Assembly: GCA_016649795.1 (NCBI GenBank)
Contig: JAENWZ010000182.1
Span: 1 to 5,006, forward strand
Direction: 5' to 3'
Length of the DNA stretch: 5,006 nucleotides
Source: Proteiniphilum sp.
GTDB taxonomy: Bacteria > Bacteroidota > Bacteroidia > Bacteroidales > Dysgonomonadaceae
Each line of letters opens with the position of its first letter. Position 1 is the stretch's first letter. Positions 1 to 5,006 of this stretch are shown here, piece by piece. The notes below the pieces were generated by a model. The model ran no database searches. It worked only from the letters and a program-made list of their open reading frames with translations, and was not told the origin of the DNA. Both the position numbers and the translations under genes were made by a program.

Positions 1-705
1 GAAGGGCTTGAACTGGCAAAAGAATTGAACGAAGCGTTGAAAGGCAGAACGGTGAATTGCGATGTAGTTATCGGAACACCGTTCATTCATCTGGCAAGTG
101 TGGCTGGCAGTATCGACACCTCCAGGATAGGTGTTGCAGCGCAGAATTGTGCAGATAAGGAGTTGGGAGCCTACACAGGTGAGGTTTCAGCCGCGATGAT
201 TGCATCTACCGGAGCGATGTATGTGATCCTGGGCCACAGCGAACGCAGGGCTTATTATCACGAAACAGCAGAGACACTGAAAGAGAAAGTGACGCTGGCT
301 CTTGCCAACGGTCTTACTCCTATCTTCTGTATTGGAGAGGTGTTGGAGGAGAGAGAATCGGAAAAGCATTTCGAGGTGGTGAAATCGCAGATTGCAGCAT
401 CACTTTTTGATCTCGCTGCAGAGGATTTCGGCAAGATCGTACTGGCCTACGAGCCGGTGTGGGCTATTGGTACGGGCAAAACAGCCACGGCAGCACAGGC
501 ACAGGAGATGCACGCTTTTATTCGCAGGACGCTGGCAGAGAAGTATGGTCAGGCGGTAGCCGATAATACATCTATTCTTTATGGCGGCAGTGCTAATGCC
601 TCGAACGCGAAAGAGCTCTTCTCCAATCCTGATGTTGATGGCGGACTTATTGGAGGTGCTTCACTGGCGGTGGATAAGTTTATGCCAATTATTGAGGCAT
701 TTTAA
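1..705 (+). CDS. tpiA: Triose-phosphate isomerase, 5'-truncated by the window edge
   Basis: Triose-phosphate isomerase interconverts dihydroxyacetone phosphate and glyceraldehyde 3-phosphate in glycolysis and gluconeogenesis; it is a cytoplasmic TIM-barrel enzyme, usually a dimer. The frame is open from base 1, giving 234 visible residues against about 250 in the family, so roughly 16-20 N-terminal residues, including the NWKMN segment with the active-site lysine, lie outside the window. Seen directly: the catalytic histidine in GHSERR (His at 235-237, visible residue 79), the catalytic glutamate in AYEPVWAIGTGKT (Glu at 451-453, visible residue 151) with the mobile lid loop after it, and the phosphate-binding loops YGGSANASN (from visible residue 194) and GGLIGGASL (residues 214-222). 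The TTG at 25 is an internal leucine, not a start. No frameshift or missing motif is seen. A hairpin terminator follows 17 bases after the stop. Confidence 0.97.
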   Translation, partial: EGLELAKELNEALKGRTVNCDVVIGTPFIHLASVAGSIDTSRIGVAAQNCADKELGAYTGEVSAAMIASTGAMYVILGHSERRAYYHETAETLKEKVTLALANGLTPIFCIGEVLEERESEKHFEVVKSQIAASLFDLAAEDFGKIVLAYEPVWAIGTGKTATAAQAQEMHAFIRRTLAEKYGQAVADNTSILYGGSANASNAKELFSNPDVDGGLIGGASLAVDKFMPIIEAF

Positions 706-722
706 CCGATTAACAGAAATTC

Positions 723-763
723 ACCACAGATTCAAACCGAGTCTGTGGTATTTCTTTATCTTT
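723..763 (+). terminator. Rho-independent terminator after tpiA
   Basis: ACCACAGA (723-730) pairs perfectly with TCTGTGGT (742-749). Inside it a T-G wobble (731/741) and two more pairs (732/740, 733/739) extend the stem to 11 pairs around the five-base loop AAACC. The stem is followed by the T-rich run ATTTCTTTATCTTT (750-763). Its place just after the tpiA stop fits an intrinsic terminator. The tail is interrupted by A and C, so some read-through into the next gene is possible. Confidence 0.8.
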
Positions 764-764
764 G
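757..764 (+). promoter_or_regulatory. Putative -7 promoter box for the SPOR-protein/folE unit
   Basis: TATCTTTG matches the Bacteroidota housekeeping sigma -7 consensus TAnnTTTG exactly. It lies 11 bases before the ATG at 776 and inside the T-rich tail of the tpiA terminator. No TTTG or TTG is found at the expected distance upstream (that position is in the hairpin loop and right arm), so the -33 box is missing or poor. Transcription from here would start around 769-772 and give a leader of only a few bases. The same octamer lies before both other complete transcription units in the window. Confidence 0.5.
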
Positions 765-775
765 CATAAAAAAAG

Positions 776-1303
776 ATGAAATTTTCCCTATACCTCATTG
801 CTCTTCTTCTGTTCTCTGTTGTTTTTGTCAGAGCCTATTCACAGGTGACATCGCAAAAGAATGAGATACTGAATGAGCTTACTTCCTCTGTTCCGGGAAA
901 AGGGCGCGTTGCGATCTACGAAGACGAAAGCATCAAGAATGTGCTGGGTCGTTCCATGTCTCCTCCCAGAAGAGTCTATTCAACCAATGACGGATCGGTA
1001 CAGTACCATAAGATGCGAGGTTACAAGATACAGGCATTCTCCGGTAACAACCAGCGGACCTCCAAGAATGAAGCCTACCACAAGCAAGGTCTCATCAGCA
1101 CCTCCTTCCCCCAGCTTGAAACGGTGGTACTGTTTGAATCGCCCTTTTGGCGGTTACGTGTGGGCAATTTTGAAGAGAGAGAAGAGGCAGAGGAGGTATT
1201 GAAAGAAATAAGAAGGTCGTTCCCCTCATTTGGCAAAGAGATGTACATTGTTGTGGATGAAGTGAAGATCCCTATAAATCAGACCTCCAGAGATGGGGAT
1301 TAG
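776..1303 (+). CDS. Secreted SPOR-domain protein
   Basis: This 175-residue protein begins with a signal peptide (MKFSLYLIALLLFSVVFVRA, roughly residues 1-20; cleavage probably near the AYSQ stretch). A low-complexity-free linker of about 55 residues follows, then a SPOR-like domain at about 80-165 that starts at GYKIQAFSG and ends at YIVVDEVKIP. The beta-alpha-beta order, GYKIQ.FSG opening, LRVGNFEEREEAEEVLKEIRRSFP segment and final hydrophobic strand are typical of the fold. SPOR domains bind denuded glycan strands of peptidoglycan, so a periplasmic or envelope-associated role is likely; the exact function is not known to me. No lipobox cysteine or catalytic domain is visible. The start at 776 is favoured because it opens the signal peptide directly. 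folE follows after 24 bases, suggesting co-transcription, although no biochemical link between the two is obvious. Confidence 0.88.
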   Translation: MKFSLYLIALLLFSVVFVRAYSQVTSQKNEILNELTSSVPGKGRVAIYEDESIKNVLGRSMSPPRRVYSTNDGSVQYHKMRGYKIQAFSGNNQRTSKNEAYHKQGLISTSFPQLETVVLFESPFWRLRVGNFEEREEAEEVLKEIRRSFPSFGKEMYIVVDEVKIPINQTSRDGD

Positions 1304-1327
1304 GTCTTAAAACAGAAGTGAAAAGAG

Positions 1328-1900
1328 ATGTCTCCTAAAGAATTAGAGCAGAACAGATCCCTGATGGCAGATCATATGAGAGATGTGCTCTCGCTGTTGG
1401 GTGAGGATACAGGTCGCGAAGGACTGGTGAAAACACCCGATCGTGTGGCCAAAGCGATGCAGTATTTGACCAAAGGATACTGGCAGGATCCGGAAGAGAT
1501 ACTCCGTTCCGCACTGTTCCGGGAGAACTACCGGCAGATGGTGATCGTGAAAGATATCGATCTCTTCTCGCTGTGTGAACATCATATGCTGCCCTTCTTC
1601 GGTAAAGCGCATGTAGCCTATATTCCTGATGGATATATCACCGGTTTGAGCAAGATTGCACGTGTGGTGGATGTGTTCGCCCGGCGGCTGCAGGTGCAGG
1701 AGCGCCTGACCACTCAGATCAAAGAGTGCATTCAGAAGACACTGAACCCTATGGGAGTGATGGTGGTGATTGAAGCGCAGCACATGTGTATGCAGATGCG
1801 TGGAGTAGAGAAGCAACACTCCATCACTACAACATCTGATTTCACCGGTGTTTTCCGCGAACAGAAAACGCGTGAAGAGTTTATCAATCTGATCAAATAA
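1328..1900 (+). CDS. folE: GTP cyclohydrolase I (type IA, FolE)
   Basis: FolE converts GTP to 7,8-dihydroneopterin triphosphate plus formate, the first step of tetrahydrofolate synthesis and also the entry to queuosine and other pterin-derived products. The protein has 190 residues, near the usual size for compact bacterial forms. The zinc ligands are all present: Cys83 and His86 in SLCEHHMLPF and Cys154 in QHMCMQMRG, with the same 71-residue spacing as Cys110 and Cys181 of the E. coli enzyme. The expected catalytic histidines are His85 and His152. Further family signatures are GREGLVKTPDRVAKA (residues 29-43), GLSKIARVVDVFARRLQVQERLT (106-128) and the C-terminal KQHSITTTSDFTGVFRE (162-178). 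The ATG at 1328 follows an A/G-rich stretch without a clear Shine-Dalgarno, normal for Bacteroidota. It is the second gene of a probable two-gene unit and converges on typA, whose stop lies 3 bases away. Confidence 0.97.
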   Translation: MSPKELEQNRSLMADHMRDVLSLLGEDTGREGLVKTPDRVAKAMQYLTKGYWQDPEEILRSALFRENYRQMVIVKDIDLFSLCEHHMLPFFGKAHVAYIPDGYITGLSKIARVVDVFARRLQVQERLTTQIKECIQKTLNPMGVMVVIEAQHMCMQMRGVEKQHSITTTSDFTGVFREQKTREEFINLIK

Positions 1901-1911
1901 GCGTTACGCTT
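1899..1911. terminator. Palindrome at the folE/typA convergent junction, possible two-way terminator
   Basis: AAGCGTTACGCTT is a perfect palindrome around base 1905 and can fold on either strand as a 5-pair stem with a 3-base loop. On the + strand it is followed by TCTTTGTC, on the - strand by ATTTGATC, both moderately T-rich. The folE stop codon (1898-1900) overlaps the left arm and the typA stop codon (1904-1906) fills the loop. No other terminator candidate separates the two genes. The stem is short, so termination here is an inference. Confidence 0.4.
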
Positions 1912-3706
1912 TCTTTGTCATCCTTTTGCGGTCGTTCTCATCAAGGAATATTTTCCTGATTCGCGTATGCTTGGGTGTCACTTCCACGTATTCATCTTCC
2001 TTAATATACTCCAGCGCCTCTTCAAGACTGAAAATAACGGGAGGAGCCAGCTGTGCTTTGTCGTCGGTTCCCGAAGCACGGACATTTGACATCTTTTTCG
2101 ATTTGGTCACGTTGACCACCAGGTCACCCTCCTTGCTATGTTCCCCCACAACCTGTCCCTGATAGATATCGGTCTGAGGATGAATAAAGAAGCGGCCTCT
2201 GTCCTGCAGTTTATCCAGAGCGTAGGCAAAAGCATTACCCGATTCGCCGGCAATGATAGAGCCGTTTTGTCTTTTCTCGATGACCCCTTTCCAGGGTTGA
2301 TATTCCAGGAAGCGATGTGCCATGATGGCCTCTCCGGCAGAGAGGGTGAGCACGGTGTTGTTCAGTCCGATAATACCTCTTGAAGGGATAATAAACTCCA
2401 TGTGCATGCGGTCGCCCTTGCTTTCCATGGTGAGCAGCTCTCCTTTGCGGCGGGTGATCACATCGATGATTTTGCTGGCCGATTCTTCCGGCAGGTTTAC
2501 GGTGAGTTGCTCAATAGGTTCGCAGTTCTCGCCTGCGATCTGTTTAATGATCACCTGCGGCTGACCCACCTGCATTTCGTAACCTTCACGACGCATGGTC
2601 TCTATCAGCACAGATAGATGCAGTACACCGCGACCAAAGACGATCCATGAGTCGGAGTTCTCCGTCGCTTCCACACGCAGTGCCAGGTTTTTATCCAGCT
2701 CGTGCATCAGACGGTCGTAGATATGACGTGAGGTGACATATTTGCCATCCTTACCGAAGAAGGGTGAAGTGTTAATGGTGAACATCATCGACATGGTCGG
2801 TTCATCGATGGCGATGGGGTCCAATGGTTGTGGATTCTCCAGATCGGTGATGCTGTCTCCAATATCAAATCCTTCGATACCTACCAGTGCGCAGATATCG
2901 CCTGAGGTCACCTCTTCCATCTTAGTTCTACCCAATCCTTCGAACACATTCAGCTCTTTGATGCGTATCTTTTTGATGCTTCCGTCGCGCTTGCATAGCG
3001 CATAATCTTTATTCAGTCGGATTGCTCCGCGGTGTACACGCCCCACAGCAATTCGTCCCACATAGTTGGAGTAATCGAGGGAGGTGATGAGCATTTGCGG
3101 TGTACCTTCCAGTATTTTGGGTGCAGGTATATGCTCTATGATTGCATCGAGCAGTGGGATGATGTTGTCGGATGGTTTCTTCCAGTCGTCAGACATCCAT
3201 CCCTGTTTGGCTGATCCGTAGATGGTGGGGAAGTTAAGCTGCTCTTCAGTGGCATCGAGGCTGAACATCAGGTCGAACACTTTCTCCTGCACCTCTTCGG
3301 GGCGACAGTTGGGTTTATCCACCTTGTTAATGACCAGGATGGGTTTAAGCCCAATCTCCAGTGCTTTCTGCAGCACAAATCGTGTTTGAGGCATCGGTCC
3401 TTCAAAGGCATCGACCACCACCAGGCATCCGTCTGCCATATTGAGTACCCGTTCCACCTCTCCCCCGAAATCGGCATGGCCCGGGGTGTCAATGATATTT
3501 ATTTTTGTATCTTTATACCGGATGGATACGTTTTTCGAAAGGATGGTGATACCACGCTCACGTTCAAGGTCGTTGCTATCGAGGAAAAGATCTTCTGTTG
3601 GCTGGTTGTCCCTGAACAGGTGACCGGCCATCAACATCTTGTCCACCAGTGTGGTTTTGCCATGATCAACGTGAGCGATGATGGCTATATTACGAATATT
3701 CTGCAT
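1904..3706 (-). CDS. typA: Translational GTPase TypA/BipA
   Basis: TypA/BipA is an EF-G-like ribosome-binding GTPase that acts in 50S subunit assembly and in translation under cold and other stress. The chosen start gives 600 residues, the usual family length. The GTPase motifs are complete: G1 AHVDHGKT (11-18), G2 around Thr54 in RERGITI, G3 DTPGH (73-77), G4 NKVD (127-130) and G5 SAK (165-167). An EF-Tu-like domain 2 (GRIAVGRVHRG), EF-G-like domains III and V, and the TypA-specific C-terminal domain (including GNAFAYALDKLQ, GQVVGEHS and NVRASGTDD) follow. An in-frame ATG at 3826 would add 40 residues, but I reject it: family members begin as MQNIRNIAIIAHVDHGKT, and the probable -7 promoter box (3727-3734) lies inside that extension. 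The gene is divergent from the TonB_C-protein gene and convergent with folE. No damage or odd residue is seen. Confidence 0.97.
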   Translation of the reverse strand: MQNIRNIAIIAHVDHGKTTLVDKMLMAGHLFRDNQPTEDLFLDSNDLERERGITILSKNVSIRYKDTKINIIDTPGHADFGGEVERVLNMADGCLVVVDAFEGPMPQTRFVLQKALEIGLKPILVINKVDKPNCRPEEVQEKVFDLMFSLDATEEQLNFPTIYGSAKQGWMSDDWKKPSDNIIPLLDAIIEHIPAPKILEGTPQMLITSLDYSNYVGRIAVGRVHRGAIRLNKDYALCKRDGSIKKIRIKELNVFEGLGRTKMEEVTSGDICALVGIEGFDIGDSITDLENPQPLDPIAIDEPTMSMMFTINTSPFFGKDGKYVTSRHIYDRLMHELDKNLALRVEATENSDSWIVFGRGVLHLSVLIETMRREGYEMQVGQPQVIIKQIAGENCEPIEQLTVNLPEESASKIIDVITRRKGELLTMESKGDRMHMEFIIPSRGIIGLNNTVLTLSAGEAIMAHRFLEYQPWKGVIEKRQNGSIIAGESGNAFAYALDKLQDRGRFFIHPQTDIYQGQVVGEHSKEGDLVVNVTKSKKMSNVRASGTDDKAQLAPPVIFSLEEALEYIKEDEYVEVTPKHTRIRKIFLDENDRKRMTKKA

Positions 3707-3726
3707 AAAACAATCTTTTAGGGGCG

Positions 3727-3734
3727 CAAAGATA
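3727..3734 (-). promoter_or_regulatory. Putative -7 promoter box for typA
   Basis: Read on the minus strand this is TATCTTTG, an exact match to TAnnTTTG. It ends 20 bases before the typA ATG (3704-3706), so the leader would be about 12-16 bases. A recognisable -33 TTTG is not found at the usual distance. The spacer directly upstream contains the small inverted repeat CGCTT-ttcc-AAGCG (3735-3748). Its position argues for the downstream typA start. Confidence 0.55.
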
Positions 3735-3748
3735 CGCTTTTCCAAGCG
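3735..3748. repeat. Short inverted repeat beside the typA -7 box
   Basis: CGCTT (3735-3739) and AAGCG (3744-3748) are inverted around TTCC and abut the -7 box, within the promoter spacer of typA. It could be a small operator half-site pair or chance; five-base arms are too short to decide. Confidence 0.25.
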
Positions 3749-3779
3749 AATAATTCCGTTATTGTGCATCTTTATTGTG

Positions 3780-3846
3780 AAACAACCTATTAAATCGTGT
3801 AGAATCGATGCGGAATATCTTTTCATTTGTTATGAACAGGTTGTTT
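3780..3846. repeat. 9-base inverted repeat flanking the -33 box of the TonB_C-protein promoter
   Basis: AAACAACCT (3780-3788) is exactly inverted as AGGTTGTTT (3838-3846), with 49 bases between them. The right arm lies between the -33 and -7 boxes of the + strand promoter and the left arm lies about 40 bases upstream of the -33 box. The layout could suit a dimeric or looping regulator, but a nine-base match in an AT-rich region can also occur by chance. Confidence 0.3.
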
Positions 3847-3857
3847 TACTATCTTTG
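3826..3857 (+). promoter_or_regulatory. Bacteroidota-type promoter (-33 TTTG, -7 TATCTTTG) for the double TonB_C gene
   Basis: TTTG at 3826-3829 and TATCTTTG at 3850-3857 are separated by 20 bases, matching the known Bacteroidota arrangement of TTTG, about 19-21 bases, then TAnnTTTG. This is the only promoter in the window with both boxes. Initiation about 7 bases further on, near 3864, would give an AT-rich leader of about 30 bases before the ATG at 3895. Confidence 0.7.
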
Positions 3858-3894
3858 CGGTACAATAAAAAATATTATTCATAGCATTAGTTAC

Positions 3895-4767
3895 ATGATC
3901 ATACGTAAATTTCTCCTTGTTTTGGCGATATGCTTTCTCGCAGGAATCTTCGCCACCCGGCAGTCTTCTATTATGGCGCAGGAGCCACCCCTGTCGGCCA
4001 GTGACCTGGTTATTGAAGATCCGGATGTGATACCTATGTACACGGGCGGATCAGGAGAGATGCACCGATTCATCGCCAACACGTTGAGATATCCACCCGA
4101 TGCGGTTGCGCGTGATGCCCAGGGCCTGGTTGTATATACGTTTGTGGTGGAAAAGGATGGTACACTCTCTAATTTCAATATGATCCATCCAGCCGATTCA
4201 CTCCTGAATGAGGAAGCGCTGCGTATCCTTCAGCAGATGCCTCCCTGGCGTCCTGCAAGATTCAAAGGTGAGATTGTGCGCTCCGAAAGTTACGTCCCCA
4301 TGTATTTTAAGCTGAATAAAAATGCAAGGGCAGCCACCACTGCCACCAGGCCATCCTCCTCAGCCACTGTCAGGGCATATGCCAAGACAGACAAGGAGAT
4401 CATTGAGAACAATGATATATACACAATTGTGGACAAGATGCCTGAATATTCCAACGGAGAGACAAGTCTGGGTCAATTTATCTCGCACAATATACGCTAT
4501 CCGCGGGAGGCACGTCAGGAGGGCATCGAAGGACGTATCCTCTGCTCTTTCATTGTTACTGCCGATGGCTCAATAACCAATATTGAGGTGGTGGATGGCT
4601 TACATCCACTGCTGGACGATGAAGCTATTCGTGTGCTTGGTCTGATGCCGGGATGGATTCCCGGTGAGAACGGAGGAGAGAAGGTGAATGTGAAGTGTCT
4701 CTTGCCTATTGATTTCACCATCGATGAAGAGCCTATTCCACCATTGACGAGCATGATTAAGAGATGA
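3895..4767 (+). CDS. Secreted protein with two tandem TonB C-terminal domains (TonB family)
   Basis: The 290-residue protein has an N-terminal hydrophobic stretch (FLLVLAICFLAGIFA, about 6-20) that is a signal peptide, perhaps cleaved after SSIMA (residue 28), or an uncleaved anchor. Two TonB_C-like domains follow, at about 46-140 and 182-276. They align without gaps at an offset of 136 residues: FI, RYP, G, F, DG, EEALR/DEAIR and MPPWRP/MPGWIP recur in register. A Thr/Ser/Ala-rich linker (about 145-160) joins them. The Pro/Lys-rich periplasm-spanning region of classical TonB is absent, so a role in energising outer-membrane transporters is uncertain; a periplasmic binding or scaffold role is equally possible. 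The ATG at 3895 is preferred over the in-frame ATG at 3808, because the promoter boxes lie inside the longer frame and only the shorter one begins with the signal sequence. No exbB, exbD or TonB-dependent receptor gene is in view. Confidence 0.85.
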   Translation: MIIRKFLLVLAICFLAGIFATRQSSIMAQEPPLSASDLVIEDPDVIPMYTGGSGEMHRFIANTLRYPPDAVARDAQGLVVYTFVVEKDGTLSNFNMIHPADSLLNEEALRILQQMPPWRPARFKGEIVRSESYVPMYFKLNKNARAATTATRPSSSATVRAYAKTDKEIIENNDIYTIVDKMPEYSNGETSLGQFISHNIRYPREARQEGIEGRILCSFIVTADGSITNIEVVDGLHPLLDDEAIRVLGLMPGWIPGENGGEKVNVKCLLPIDFTIDEEPIPPLTSMIKR

Positions 4768-4818
4768 TCTGTGCGTTCTGATCGCTGGAGAGGTTAGAAG
4801 CGACAGTGATATAGTGAG

Positions 4819-4848
4819 AGCTGCGGAATTGTCGCAGCTTTTTATTTT
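4819..4848 (+). terminator. Rho-independent terminator after the double TonB_C gene
   Basis: AGCTGCG (4819-4825) and CGCAGCT (4833-4839) form a perfect 7-pair GC-rich stem around a 7-base loop, followed by TTTTATTTT (4840-4848). Together with its place about 50 bases after the stop at 4767, this is a textbook intrinsic terminator. On the minus strand the hairpin also follows the stop of the convergent partial gene, but without a good T tract. Confidence 0.87.
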
Positions 4849-5006
4849 AACTCAAAATGAAACTCGCGCACTCCTGTATGCGTGTTTATGAATAGCCGAA
4901 AAGGGATAACTGTGCCATTGCTCCCGGGACGAAGACTCTGCAGTGAGAAGGAGGCATACATTGTCTGCGGGTAACCGTGTGGATCATTGTTGCGGGAGTG
5001 GCTGAA
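4842..5006 (-). CDS. C-terminal fragment of an unrecognised protein, cut by the window edge
   Basis: On the minus strand a frame is open from the right edge to a TAA (complement of 4842-4844), giving 54 residues that end ...TVIPFRLFINTHTGVREFHFELK. The alternating hydrophobic/polar pattern towards the end suggests beta strands, but I do not recognise a family. Support for a real gene is the uninterrupted frame, protein-like composition, and the placing of its stop right at the terminator of the convergent neighbour. A stop-free stretch of this length can occur by chance a few per cent of the time, so the call is tentative. The start lies outside the window. Confidence 0.5.
   Translation of the reverse strand, partial: FSHSRNNDPHGYPQTMYASFSLQSLRPGSNGTVIPFRLFINTHTGVREFHFELK

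Noticed and set aside
187..369. 60-codon minus-strand frame opposite tpiA
   Set aside because: It is a shadow of the conserved tpiA reading frame with a cysteine/serine-rich composition typical of antisense translation.
1343..1819. 158-codon open frame on the minus strand opposite folE
   Set aside because: It lies wholly antisense to a clearly conserved gene and is unusually rich in His, Leu and Gln, as expected from the complement of Met/Val-rich folE codons. It has no start context or recognisable domain.
3386..3721. 111-codon + strand open frame opposite the start of typA
   Set aside because: It is antisense to the conserved GTPase domain of typA, lacks a promoter or ribosome binding context, and its sequence has no family resemblance.
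1899..3748. AAGCG/CGCTT inverted repeats at both ends of typA (1899-1911 and 3735-3748) as possible ends of a mobile element
   Set aside because: The arms are only five bases, the loops differ, there are no target duplications, and typA is a core gene.
3707..3826. 40-residue N-terminal extension of typA from the ATG at 3826
   Set aside because: The family starts at MQNIRNIAIIAHVDHGKT, and the probable -7 box for typA lies within this stretch.
3808..3894. 29-residue N-terminal extension of the TonB_C protein
   Set aside because: It spans the complete -33/-7 promoter and would place residues before a good signal peptide; the start at 3895 is better.
1..5006. Search for CRISPR arrays, tRNA or rRNA genes, transposases, toxin-antitoxin or defence genes
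   Set aside because: No regularly spaced repeats, no tRNA-like cloverleaf, and no such protein motif were seen; nearly all the sequence is accounted for by conserved genes.

Overview
The window looks like ordinary core chromosome of a Bacteroidota bacterium, most likely of the order Bacteroidales. Three things point there: a tpiA - SPOR protein - folE gene order, which I recall (but could not check) as common in that group; protein sequences of the Bacteroidales type; and three copies of the Bacteroidota-type -7 promoter octamer TATCTTTG, each just upstream of a gene start, with almost no Shine-Dalgarno signal. I see no insertion sequence, phage gene, tRNA, rRNA or CRISPR array. The genus cannot be fixed from sequence alone; a Dysgonomonadaceae-like genome is only a guess.

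Left part, + strand (1-1900): the 3' portion of triose-phosphate isomerase (tpiA) enters from the left edge and ends at 705. A strong hairpin with a T-rich tail (723-763) follows, and its tail also holds the -7 box for the next gene. That gene encodes a small secreted SPOR-domain protein (776-1303). After a 24-base gap comes folE, GTP cyclohydrolase I (1328-1900), probably in one transcription unit with the SPOR gene.

Middle, - strand (1904-3706): typA/bipA, a ribosome-associated translational GTPase, runs convergently to folE with only 3 bases between the two stop codons. A perfect 13-base palindrome spans this junction and may be a very compact two-way terminator. The start of typA is better placed at 3706 than at the upstream ATG at 3826, because the probable promoter lies between the two.

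Right part: a 188-base divergent intergenic region (3707-3894) carries one promoter for typA and one, with both -33 and -7 boxes, for a secreted protein with two tandem TonB C-terminal domains (3895-4767). That gene ends before a clear hairpin/T-tract terminator (4819-4848). From the right edge a minus-strand reading frame of 54 codons runs in and stops inside this T tract (4842-5006); it is probably the C-terminus of a convergent gene that I do not recognise.

The genes are housekeeping or envelope functions (glycolysis, pterin/folate synthesis, translation under stress, envelope) and do not form one pathway. I found no convincing new biological system. The points most worth a second look are the terminator/promoter overlap with a nearly leaderless SPOR mRNA, the overlapping gene ends, the double TonB_C protein, and the inverted repeat around its promoter.
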